A stretch of DNA of 5,132 nucleotides from Candidatus Latescibacterota bacterium (lineage in GTDB: Bacteria; Latescibacterota; 4484-107). Under the pieces are notes generated by a model. The model made no database searches, was not told the origin of the DNA, and saw only the letters and a list, made by a program, of their open reading frames with translations. Location of the stretch: contig JAUWMS010000254.1 of the NCBI GenBank assembly GCA_030613045.1, forward strand, positions 1 through 5,132, given 5' to 3'. A program made the position numbers and the translations under genes. Below are positions 1 to 5,132 of the stretch, in pieces. Every line of letters starts with the position of its first letter. The stretch's first letter is position 1.

Positions 1-967
1 TTTCCGATGAATCTCCCACGTTCAGCCGCTGAGGCGCGCCCTGACCCAAAGCCCGGTTGCCCACCAGCGAGCCTTCCAAGAGACCGTGCTGAACCACCGC
101 CCCCGCTCCGCTGATGGAATCCTTCACGAGGGACCACTCCACACGGGCCCCTTCCGCTACGGATACGTACGGCCCCACAATCGAGCCTACAATCGGCGCC
201 GAGGGCGCGATGGATACCGGCGGCAGGATCGTGGAACCGGCGATATCAAAGGGCGCTGACTGCTTCTCCAAAAGATGCCGGTTCGTGGCCAACAGGGTCT
301 CCGGCTTCCCGCAGTCGAACCAGTCCTCGAGGAAAAACACCTCCAGCGCCGCCCCCTTTTCGACCATCTTCCGAAACGCATCCGTCACCTGATACTCCCC
401 CTGGGTCTGGATTCCCTCGATCAGCAACTCATCCAGACACTCGAAAAGCAGCGGGGTATTCCGAATATAGTTGACGCCGACGATCGCCAGATCAGACACA
501 AATTGCTCCGGCTTCTCCACCAGGTTCACGATCCGATTCCCCTCCAACTCCACCACGCCGAAACGCGCCGGATCCGCCACCTGCTTCACTCCGATCACTC
601 CGTCCACCGAATCGTTGATCCCTCCGGACAAATCCCCCTCGAAGATCGTATCGCCGTAGATGATCAGGATAGGCTCCCCGCCCACCAATTTTTTCGTGAG
701 ACCAATCGCGTGTCCCAACCCCTTCCGATCTTCCTGCTCCACGGTTTCCACGCTGCGAAAACGATACGCCTCGTTCACGTAGCGAAGGATCTGATCCCCC
801 ATAACCCCCACTACCAACACAAGTTCCTCGATACCCAGCGCCGCCACCTCGTCCAAAATATGCCCGATGATTGGCTTCCCCGCCACGTGAAGCAACGCCT
901 TTGGAACCGTATGGGTATGCGGCCGAAGCCTTGTTCCCATTCCGGCCACCGGAATAACGGCCTTCAT
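1..967 (-). CDS. Sugar-1-phosphate nucleotidyltransferase (glucose-1-phosphate thymidylyl/uridylyltransferase-like), 3' end cut by window
   Basis: This cytoplasmic enzyme joins a nucleoside triphosphate to a sugar 1-phosphate, giving an NDP-sugar and pyrophosphate, usually for cell-surface polysaccharide. The ATG at 967 has AGAGGG six bases upstream. There are 322 open codons and no stop before the window edge. Residues 1-230 form the nucleotidyltransferase fold: the signature GMGTRLRP at 9-16 followed by PK at 22-23, GLGHA at 83-87, the metal-binding Asp in YGDT (D106), EKP at 151-153, EYQVTD at 191-196 and WFDCGKPETLL from 216, with D218 the likely second metal ligand. Residues from about 244 on are hexapeptide-type left-handed beta-helix repeats. 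The last visible residues, LNVGDSSE, match the usual ending of this family, so probably fewer than ten residues are missing. The nucleotide and sugar specificity (dTTP or UTP; glucose or other) cannot be read from sequence. It lies 154 bases downstream of ptsI on the same strand. Confidence 0.9.
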   Translation of the reverse strand, partial: MKAVIPVAGMGTRLRPHTHTVPKALLHVAGKPIIGHILDEVAALGIEELVLVVGVMGDQILRYVNEAYRFRSVETVEQEDRKGLGHAIGLTKKLVGGEPILIIYGDTIFEGDLSGGINDSVDGVIGVKQVADPARFGVVELEGNRIVNLVEKPEQFVSDLAIVGVNYIRNTPLLFECLDELLIEGIQTQGEYQVTDAFRKMVEKGAALEVFFLEDWFDCGKPETLLATNRHLLEKQSAPFDIAGSTILPPVSIAPSAPIVGSIVGPYVSVAEGARVEWSLVKDSISGAGAVVQHGLLEGSLVGNRALGQGAPQRLNVGDSSE

Positions 968-1121
968 CTGAAACCCTCTTGGTGATTGGTGATTGGTGAT
1001 TGGTGATTAGGCATTGGTCATCAGTGCCCCACCACTCCCCCTAATGCCTAATGCCGAATGACGAGGGATGTGACGAGTGGTGCTTTCCGTTTCACGTTTC
1101 ACGTTTTACGTTTTACATTCT
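968..1121. repeat. Intergenic spacer made largely of three heptamer tandem arrays
   Basis: The spacer between ptsI and the nucleotidyltransferase contains three arrays, each with a seven-base period but a different unit. GGTGATT occurs four times without error at 981-1008. CTAATGC occurs twice plus one degenerate copy (CGAATGA) at 1041-1061. CGTTTCA twice and CGTTTTA twice fill 1088-1115. The linking sequence is degenerate and shares fragments with the units. It also contains a 10-base inverted repeat (1006-1015 with 1043-1052) and an 8-base one (1030-1037 with 1075-1082). I see no convincing promoter and no stem followed by a T-run, so whether the nucleotidyltransferase is cotranscribed with ptsHI is open. 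Confidence 0.85.
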
Positions 1122-2876
1122 TCATTGTTCAAGGAGAAGATTCCCAAACTTACTCCGCACCACCTCTTGTAAAAGCGCTCGGATCTCCGCTTTCGTCCCC
1201 AGCTTCATCACCTCATCCGCCACCGCTTTCGCCTCCTCAAACCGGATCCCTCGAACAATCATCTTTACCTCCGGGATGGCGATGGGACTCATGCTGAACT
1301 CGTCCAATCCCAGTCCCAAAAGCACCAGCGTGGCCAAAGGATCACCAGACATCTCTCCGCACATCGCGACCGGAATCCCATTCCTGTGTCCGGCCTCAAT
1401 GGTCTCCCGGATCAACCGCAGCACCGCGGGATGGATCGGATCAAAAAGCGACGCAATGCGCTCGTTCCCCCGATCCACCGCGAGCGTATATTGCACTAAG
1501 TCGTTCGTCCCGATGCTGAAGAAATCAGACGCCTCGGCCAATTGATCCGCCATCATGACGGCTGAGGGAATCTCGATCATCGCCCCCACCGGGCAGTGCT
1601 CATCGAAGGCGATCCCTTCTTCCCGCAACGAATCCTTCACCGCTTCCACGATCTCCCTGGCCCGACGCAGTTCCTCGATCCCGGAGATCATCGGAAACAT
1701 GATCCGCACCTTGCCGCGCACGCTCGCCCGCAGAATCGCCCTGAGCTGCACCCGGAACAGATCCTCCCGATCCAGACACACCCGAATGGCCCGCCATCCC
1801 AAAAACGGATTCGTCTCCGGCTCGATAGGCAGACTGTCCGCCAGTTTATCGCCTCCCAAATCCATTGTCCGTATGACCACCGGATGGGGCGCGACCCGTT
1901 CCACCACGGAACAATACGCCTCGAACTGTTCCTCCTCCGAAGGCAAATTCGAGCCCATCATATACAGAAACTCCGTCCGATAAAGCCCGATCCCCTCCGC
2001 GCCGTGCGCCGAGACCGAATCCACCTCGTCCGGAAACTCGATATTAGCCGCCACCACCACCGACTTGCCATCGAGCGTCTTCGCCGGCAAGTCCCTCAGT
2101 GTGGCCAGATCCGCCGCCATCTCCGTCCATCGCTGCTTCCGCTTTCGATACTCGCATAGAAGCGCCTCATCCGGATGGACGTACACCACCCCGTGCGTGC
2201 CGTCTAAGATCAGAATGGCTCCCGGCTCGATCTCCTCCATCGCCCGTTTTGTTCCCACCACAGCGGGTATCTCCATCGCCCGCGCCATAATCGCGGTGTG
2301 CGAAGTCTGTCCCCCCAATTCCGTGAGAAAGCCCAACAATCCCTTTCGATGCAACCGGGCCGTATCCGACGGCGCCAGATTCCGCGCCACCACAATAGAC
2401 TCGGCCTCCAGACCGATCAGCGAGGTGTGCTGCTTCCCGACCAATTTCAGCACCACACGCCGCTGCACATCCAACACGTCCTCGATGCGCTCCTTCAAAT
2501 AGGGATCTTCCGTGGCTCTCAGGGCTTTGACGATCTTACGCAACGTGCGAAAGAAGGCAAACTCCGCATTCTTCCGTTCCTCGCGGATCCGCAAGGCGGT
2601 TTCGTCCAGAGCCGTCCGATCCTTGAGCATCGCGAGATGCGCCTCGAAGATCTGGGCCTGCTCCTTCCCCAACTCCACCTCCATTCGCCTCTTCGTCTCT
2701 TGAAGCTCCGAGGTCACCTGGTCCACCGCCCCGAGAAACCGCTGCACCTCCGCTTCCGTCTCGTGCGCCCCGATGGTGCGCTCCTCGACCCAAAAATCCT
2801 CTTTGTGGTAGAGGAACGCCTTTCCGATCGCGATTCCCGGCGATGCCGATATGCCCTTCAGCACAGTAACGCCCAT
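1122..2876 (-). CDS. ptsI: Phosphoenolpyruvate-protein phosphotransferase (PTS Enzyme I)
   Basis: Enzyme I takes phosphate from phosphoenolpyruvate onto its own histidine and passes it to HPr, the first step of the PTS, in the cytoplasm. The 584-residue protein is full length (E. coli EI has 575). The N-terminal HPr-binding and swivelling domains cover about 1-230. The phospho-histidine is H193 in GGQTSHTAIMAR. The C-terminal PEP-binding TIM barrel runs from about 260 and has GIGLYRTEFLYM (R300), VVIRTMDLGGDK (R336), MIEIPSA (E435), FFSIGTNDLVQYTLAVDR (D459, with E435 the likely Mg ligands), the active-site Cys in AMCGE (C506), and DEFSMSP. The ATG overlaps the ptsH stop by one base (TGATG), and GGAGA at the end of ptsH serves as its ribosome binding site, which implies translational coupling. 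All key residues are intact. No PtsP-type GAF domain is present, so this is classical sugar-PTS EI rather than nitrogen-PTS EI. Confidence 0.97.
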   Translation of the reverse strand: MGVTVLKGISASPGIAIGKAFLYHKEDFWVEERTIGAHETEAEVQRFLGAVDQVTSELQETKRRMEVELGKEQAQIFEAHLAMLKDRTALDETALRIREERKNAEFAFFRTLRKIVKALRATEDPYLKERIEDVLDVQRRVVLKLVGKQHTSLIGLEAESIVVARNLAPSDTARLHRKGLLGFLTELGGQTSHTAIMARAMEIPAVVGTKRAMEEIEPGAILILDGTHGVVYVHPDEALLCEYRKRKQRWTEMAADLATLRDLPAKTLDGKSVVVAANIEFPDEVDSVSAHGAEGIGLYRTEFLYMMGSNLPSEEEQFEAYCSVVERVAPHPVVIRTMDLGGDKLADSLPIEPETNPFLGWRAIRVCLDREDLFRVQLRAILRASVRGKVRIMFPMISGIEELRRAREIVEAVKDSLREEGIAFDEHCPVGAMIEIPSAVMMADQLAEASDFFSIGTNDLVQYTLAVDRGNERIASLFDPIHPAVLRLIRETIEAGHRNGIPVAMCGEMSGDPLATLVLLGLGLDEFSMSPIAIPEVKMIVRGIRFEEAKAVADEVMKLGTKAEIRALLQEVVRSKFGNLLLEQ

Positions 2877-3142
2877 CAGTCTTCTCCAAATTTGCTTTCG
2901 ATCAATGCGACCAGATCCGCCACGGCCTCCCGCTCGTCCGCGCCCTCCGCCCGAATCACAAGGATACTCCCCTGCGCGGCCGCCAACATCATCACGCCCA
3001 TGATGCTCTTGCCGTTTACCTCCACGCCATCCTTAGACAAAAATATCTCTGAACGGAATTGATCCGCAGCCTGTACAAGCAATTGCGCCGGCCGCGCATG
3101 CAGTCCCAACTCGTTGCGAATCTCGACGCTGCGTTCGAACAT
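2876..3142 (-). CDS. ptsH: Phosphocarrier protein HPr
   Basis: HPr accepts phosphate from Enzyme I on a histidine and hands it to Enzyme IIA proteins. The 88-residue product from the ATG at 3142 is a normal HPr length. With this start the catalytic histidine falls exactly at position 15 (NELGLHARPA) and the regulatory serine at 46 (NGKSIMGVMML), the standard numbering. AGAAGGGG lies just upstream of this ATG. A longer reading from 3172 adds ten residues (MGFEIPRRGI) that come from repeat-like spacer DNA, so I reject it. Ser46 in an IMGVMML context is known in the family as the HPr kinase/phosphorylase target, so a kinase elsewhere in the genome is plausible but not seen here. The stop overlaps the ptsI start. 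No Enzyme II gene is in the window, so the transported sugar is unknown. Confidence 0.95.
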   Translation of the reverse strand: MFERSVEIRNELGLHARPAQLLVQAADQFRSEIFLSKDGVEVNGKSIMGVMMLAAAQGSILVIRAEGADEREAVADLVALIESKFGED

Positions 3143-3160
3143 GATGCCCCTTCTGGGAAT

Positions 3161-3188
3161 TTCAAAACCCAAAATCCAAATGCCAAAT
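3161..3188. repeat. Period-7 tandem repeat upstream of ptsH
   Basis: Four consecutive degenerate heptamers are visible on the + strand: TTCAAAA, CCCAAAA, TCCAAAT, GCCAAAT (consensus NCCAAAW). They lie between the end of the toxin remnant (3201) and the HPr start (3142), so they fall in the leader of ptsH. In the coding direction the unit reads WTTTGGN. The array would be translated only if the wrong upstream HPr start were used. Confidence 0.75.
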
Positions 3189-3200
3189 CTGATTCTACCT

Positions 3201-3616
3201 TCAACTTTCCCGAAGCAACGCCCGAAAGCCTGCCTGCTGAAAGTGTTCGTCCGTCGTCAATGCCTCTGTTACCCCCGATTCCGCATAACTATAAATGAGA
3301 TGCAGTCGGTTATGCCCCATTCCTTATCCGGTCGTTCCCGGTAAAGATGAAGCGCTCGCCTATACAACGGCTCTGAAATTGGAACGATCTCAATTTTCGG
3401 ATCCTCTTCGAGCGCACTTAGCAATTCAACGGAAGCACTGCGATAACGCAATTTGGCCAACGCATTGCCGATTTCCAGAACTACGGCTCGCGTGGTAATC
3501 AGCCGTGTTCCTTCCACTTCCAATTGCTCCGCAAGCCGTTCGGCCCGGTCGTGGTACTGATCGTTTGGAGCAGATAGAGCGATAGCATAAACGGCATCAA
3601 GAAAAACTTCAGTCAT
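3201..3616 (-). pseudogene. PIN-domain ribonuclease toxin (VapC-like), frameshifted near the C-terminus
   Basis: PIN-domain toxins are Mg-dependent ribonucleases that stop translation unless bound by the partner antitoxin. From the ATG at 3616 the open frame gives 115 residues with three of the expected acidic residues: D7 (VFLDAVYA), E48 (VVLEIGNAL) and D104 (KEWGITDCISF). It stops at 3269 (MRNRG, stop). In the next frame, from 3272 to 3201, the protein continues as VTEALTTDEHF and then QQAGFRALLRES before a TGA. That is the normal ending of this family and contains the fourth acidic residue (D123 in restored numbering). One extra G in the run of five at 3272-3276 would restore a 138-residue protein. 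The ATG overlaps the antitoxin stop in ATGACTGA. A GTG at 3622, with GGGAG upstream, is an alternative start. A single-base sequencing error or programmed slippage could also explain the break. Confidence 0.85.
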
Positions 3617-3842
3617 TGGCACCGGCTTTTCTCCCGTATAGATAGTCCTCGAATCGAGCGGACCAATCGGATGGCCCCTCCAAGTTAAGCGACCGAGCCG
3701 TCTCGAAGAAAGAACGCGCCCTTGCAGGAGAGGCCTCGGGAGTTTCGATGGTTACGCGTACGCGTATGTTTGGTTCCAACGCTACCGGTTCTTCCAAGCG
3801 TAATACTTCACCATCAAAAATGGCATCCAGTGTTTTAACCAT
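3609..3842 (-). CDS. Antitoxin of the PIN toxin pair (AF2212/DUF104-like small antitoxin)
   Basis: This 77-residue protein is likely to bind and neutralise the adjacent PIN toxin and probably represses the operon. The N-terminal stretch MVKTLDAIFDGEVLRLEEP followed by a beta-rich NIRVRVTIE segment (residues 1-33) resembles the small AF2212/DUF104-like antitoxins. The C-terminal part (44-70: SFFETARSLNL, then GPSDWSARFEDYLYG) is the type of toxin-binding tail found with this family. The ATG at 3842 is chosen because GGAGG sits six bases upstream and the family begins at MVKTLDA. A longer frame from 3908 adds 22 residues that merely translate the palindrome at 3865-3892. The 3' end overlaps the toxin start by 8 bases, the usual order of antitoxin then toxin. 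The family name is from recall of sequence character; the pairing with the PIN gene is well supported by the layout. Confidence 0.85.
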   Translation of the reverse strand: MVKTLDAIFDGEVLRLEEPVALEPNIRVRVTIETPEASPARARSFFETARSLNLEGPSDWSARFEDYLYGRKAGAND

Positions 3843-3848
3843 CTCATT

Positions 3849-3853
3849 CCTCC
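3849..3853 (-). promoter_or_regulatory. Shine-Dalgarno site (GGAGG) fixing the antitoxin start
   Basis: GGAGG, read on the minus strand, lies six bases before the ATG at 3842. It supports the 77-residue antitoxin and argues against the upstream start at 3908, which has no comparable site. Confidence 0.8.
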
Positions 3854-3864
3854 AGTTTTCCATC

Positions 3865-3892
3865 TCGTTCCCACGCTCCTGCGTGGGAACGA
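3865..3892. repeat. Perfect palindrome (REP-like hairpin) between the glycosidase and antitoxin genes
   Basis: CGTTCCCACGC at 3866-3876 and GCGTGGGAACG at 3881-3891 are perfect reverse complements around a TCCT loop. The flanking T3865 and A3892 also pair, giving a 12-base stem with a 4-base loop. A run of five Ts lies before the hairpin, not after it, in the direction of transcription, so it is not a classic terminator for the upstream gene. The GTTCCCACGC core is one I recall as a widespread interspersed palindrome in environmental bacteria. It sits about 11 bases from the antitoxin ribosome binding site. Confidence 0.9.
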
Positions 3893-3901
3893 AAAACCCT
3901 A

Positions 3902-5132
3902 CTAGCACCCAATCTCCACTCTTCCGAGTCCCTCGATGGAACAGGAGAAGTTCACATACAAGCTCTGCTCGATCTCTTCTTGATCGAACCTGAGCGCCTC
4001 GCCGTTCATCGAGACGGACTCAGGGTGCCATCCTTCGGGAAGCAGCACATGGAAACGCGCCTCCCGGCCCGATCCCGTGTATTCCAGCCGGACGATCTTC
4101 TCCGTGTCGGCAACGCGCATCCGATACGAAAAATAGGAATTGTTGGCCGCATAACGCACCACAGCGCGGATTTCCGTTTCCGAAGTAGCGGCCCAGCGCG
4201 GAGCAACCTCCATCGTTTGCATCCGGCCCCCGACGTCCTTCAGTCCGGCAAGGCCTTCGATGAACGCGTGGAGCCATTCGGCCATGCCCCAACCGGTGTG
4301 CGGCACTTCATTCGGCGTGCGAAATCCGGGCTGCCCATCGGGCCAGTACCACACGTGCACCCGGTTCCCGGTGCGGAGAAGGTGCTCCACATAGTTCCGG
4401 TAAAGCTCGACGCCGTATTGCTCCATCCCGTGCTCGAAACATGCCCGGCACAATTCTCCGCCGACCCACGGCATCAGCCCTCCGTTCGCGTACCCGCCCT
4501 GTTGGCAATACGCCTCATCGTAATATCCCAACTCGTCGGGATAGCCCGGCTGAAGACTCCACCACGGGAACGCGTCTCCGGTTTCCTTATGCCGCCTGCG
4601 ATATTCCCGAATGACAGCCACCGCCTGCGCATGATCGCTCAGTCCTCTCGTAACAGCCCAAACGTTCCCCATCGCCAATTGCCGGCTCTCATCGAAACCC
4701 GGATGCTCAATGGGCGTCAGATGCACGTGATGCAAATATTTTTCGCCGTCCCAAAGCAATTCGTTCGCCCGGCTGCGGTATGCTTCCGCTCTGTGATCGT
4801 ACGCCTCCGCCTGCTCCGATTTCGGATTTCGGATTTCGGATTGCGGATTGCCCTCCCCGGCCCCCAATTCGCAATCGGGATCGCTCTCGCCCAGATGACG
4901 GAACATCTCCGCCATCGCGCGATAGGCCAGATAGTACCCGCTCTGATCGCACGTGGCCACGACGAACCGTTTTCCCAAAAACTCCGCGCTTCCGTGAAGC
5001 TCAAAATCCCAGGTATCGCACGTATGCCCCCGCTTGACCAATTGATGAACCTCGTCCCAGCGCATCTCGTCATCGCGGATGTATCCAAGGGCCTTTTTTA
5101 GACGCGGCAGCGCTCGCGCCAGCCACACATCG
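3902..5132 (-). CDS. Six-hairpin (alpha/alpha barrel) glycosidase-like protein, C-terminal part; 5' end beyond window
   Basis: The gene enters from the right edge and ends at TAG 3902; about 410 residues are visible. An apparent GTG start at 5128 is probably internal, because the frame is open upstream of it. Counting from 5128, residues 1-295 are helical and rich in aromatic residues: CDTWDFELHG (37-46), GYYLAYRAMAEMF (64-76), ESRQLAMGNVWAVTRGL (147-163), QQGGYANGGLMPWVGGE (209-225) and HTGWGMAEWLHAFIEGL (277-293). This pattern fits the (alpha/alpha)6 toroid of six-hairpin glycosidases. Residues from about 315 on look like a C-terminal beta-sandwich (RAVVRYAANN and ARFHVLLPEGW). This points to carbohydrate cleavage or phosphorolysis, but I cannot assign the family (GH63, GH78, GH94, GH116 or other), the substrate or the catalytic acids. 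An odd low-complexity insert, NPQSEIRNPKSE at 94-105, is encoded by a heptamer repeat. No signal peptide can be assessed because the N-terminus is missing. Confidence 0.75.
   Translation of the reverse strand, partial: DVWLARALPRLKKALGYIRDDEMRWDEVHQLVKRGHTCDTWDFELHGSAEFLGKRFVVATCDQSGYYLAYRAMAEMFRHLGESDPDCELGAGEGNPQSEIRNPKSEQAEAYDHRAEAYRSRANELLWDGEKYLHHVHLTPIEHPGFDESRQLAMGNVWAVTRGLSDHAQAVAVIREYRRRHKETGDAFPWWSLQPGYPDELGYYDEAYCQQGGYANGGLMPWVGGELCRACFEHGMEQYGVELYRNYVEHLLRTGNRVHVWYWPDGQPGFRTPNEVPHTGWGMAEWLHAFIEGLAGLKDVGGRMQTMEVAPRWAATSETEIRAVVRYAANNSYFSYRMRVADTEKIVRLEYTGSGREARFHVLLPEGWHPESVSMNGEALRFDQEEIEQSLYVNFSCSIEGLGRVEIGC
4816..4850. repeat. In-frame heptamer array inside the glycosidase-like gene
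   Basis: Five successive seven-base units lie on the + strand: CCGATTT, CGGATTT twice, CGGATTG twice. Read as codons on the minus strand, three units make one 21-base period, giving the near-repeated peptide NPQSEIR then NPKSEQ. The array lies in a hydrophilic stretch between two helical segments of the protein, where added residues are least likely to disturb the fold. Confidence 0.9.

Noticed and set aside
275..985. Plus-strand open frame of 236 residues across the nucleotidyltransferase gene
   Set aside because: It is rich in His, Arg, Pro and Leu with no recognisable motif, and lies antisense to a gene whose catalytic motifs are all in place. It is a shadow of codon bias.
1596..2502. Plus-strand frames of 187 and 145 residues inside ptsI
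   Set aside because: They lie fully within a complete Enzyme I gene and show no domain features of their own.
3143..3200. Sigma70 promoter for ptsHI (TTGGCA-like hexamer in the leader)
   Set aside because: The hexamer is part of the heptamer repeat and no credible -10 box lies at the right spacing.
3865..3892. Palindrome as a rho-independent terminator for the glycosidase gene
   Set aside because: In the direction of transcription the T-run comes before the stem, not after it; downstream is GATGGAAAAC with no U-tract.
4816..4850. CRISPR array or phage-type direct repeats
   Set aside because: The units are only seven bases, adjacent and without spacers, so this is a simple tandem repeat.
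3980..5101. Plus-strand open frame of 373 residues opposite the glycosidase-like gene
   Set aside because: Its composition (many Arg, His, Pro, Ile) and lack of any fold-like pattern suggest an antisense shadow. The minus frame has coherent aromatic-rich helical segments and a C-terminal beta domain.

Overview
The window looks like a chromosomal stretch of a moderately GC-rich bacterium (mid-50s percent G+C by eye). Every recognisable gene is on the minus strand. The lineage cannot be fixed from the sequence. Short heptamer spacers, the peptide NPQSEIRNPKSE inside an enzyme, and a widespread GTTCCCACGC palindrome are, in my recollection, typical of large-genome environmental lineages (PVC/FCB-type phyla and related uncultured bacteria). 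That placement is inference.

Read in the direction of transcription (high to low coordinates), the layout is as follows. (1) 5132-3902 is the C-terminal part of a six-hairpin (alpha/alpha barrel) glycosidase-like protein, cut by the window edge and carrying an in-frame heptamer repeat. (2) 3892-3865 is a strong perfect palindrome in the spacer. (3) 3842-3201 is a toxin-antitoxin cassette: a 77-residue antitoxin, then a PIN-domain (VapC-like) toxin that overlaps it by 8 bases. The toxin frame breaks at a run of five Gs, so its last 23 residues are in another frame. (4) 3188-3161 is a period-7 repeat just upstream of the next gene. (5) 3142-1122 holds ptsH (HPr) and ptsI (Enzyme I), overlapping by one base in TGATG. 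(6) 1121-968 is a spacer built largely of three different heptamer arrays. (7) 967-1 is a sugar-phosphate nucleotidyltransferase with a C-terminal left-handed beta-helix, lacking only its last few codons at the window edge.

ptsH and ptsI are the general, sugar-nonspecific proteins of the PEP:phosphotransferase system. No Enzyme II component is in view. HPr keeps both His15 and Ser46, so it could act in phosphotransfer and in HPr-kinase regulation. The downstream nucleotidyltransferase would make an NDP-sugar for surface polysaccharide. The toxin-antitoxin pair looks like an accessory insert between the glycosidase and the pts genes.

The most notable signals are the recurring seven-base periodicity with different unit sequences at five places, one inside a coding region, and the frameshift that removes the last catalytic acidic residue of the PIN toxin. 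I saw no RNA genes, CRISPR array, transposase or convincing rho-independent terminator, and no gene-free stretch longer than 300 bases.
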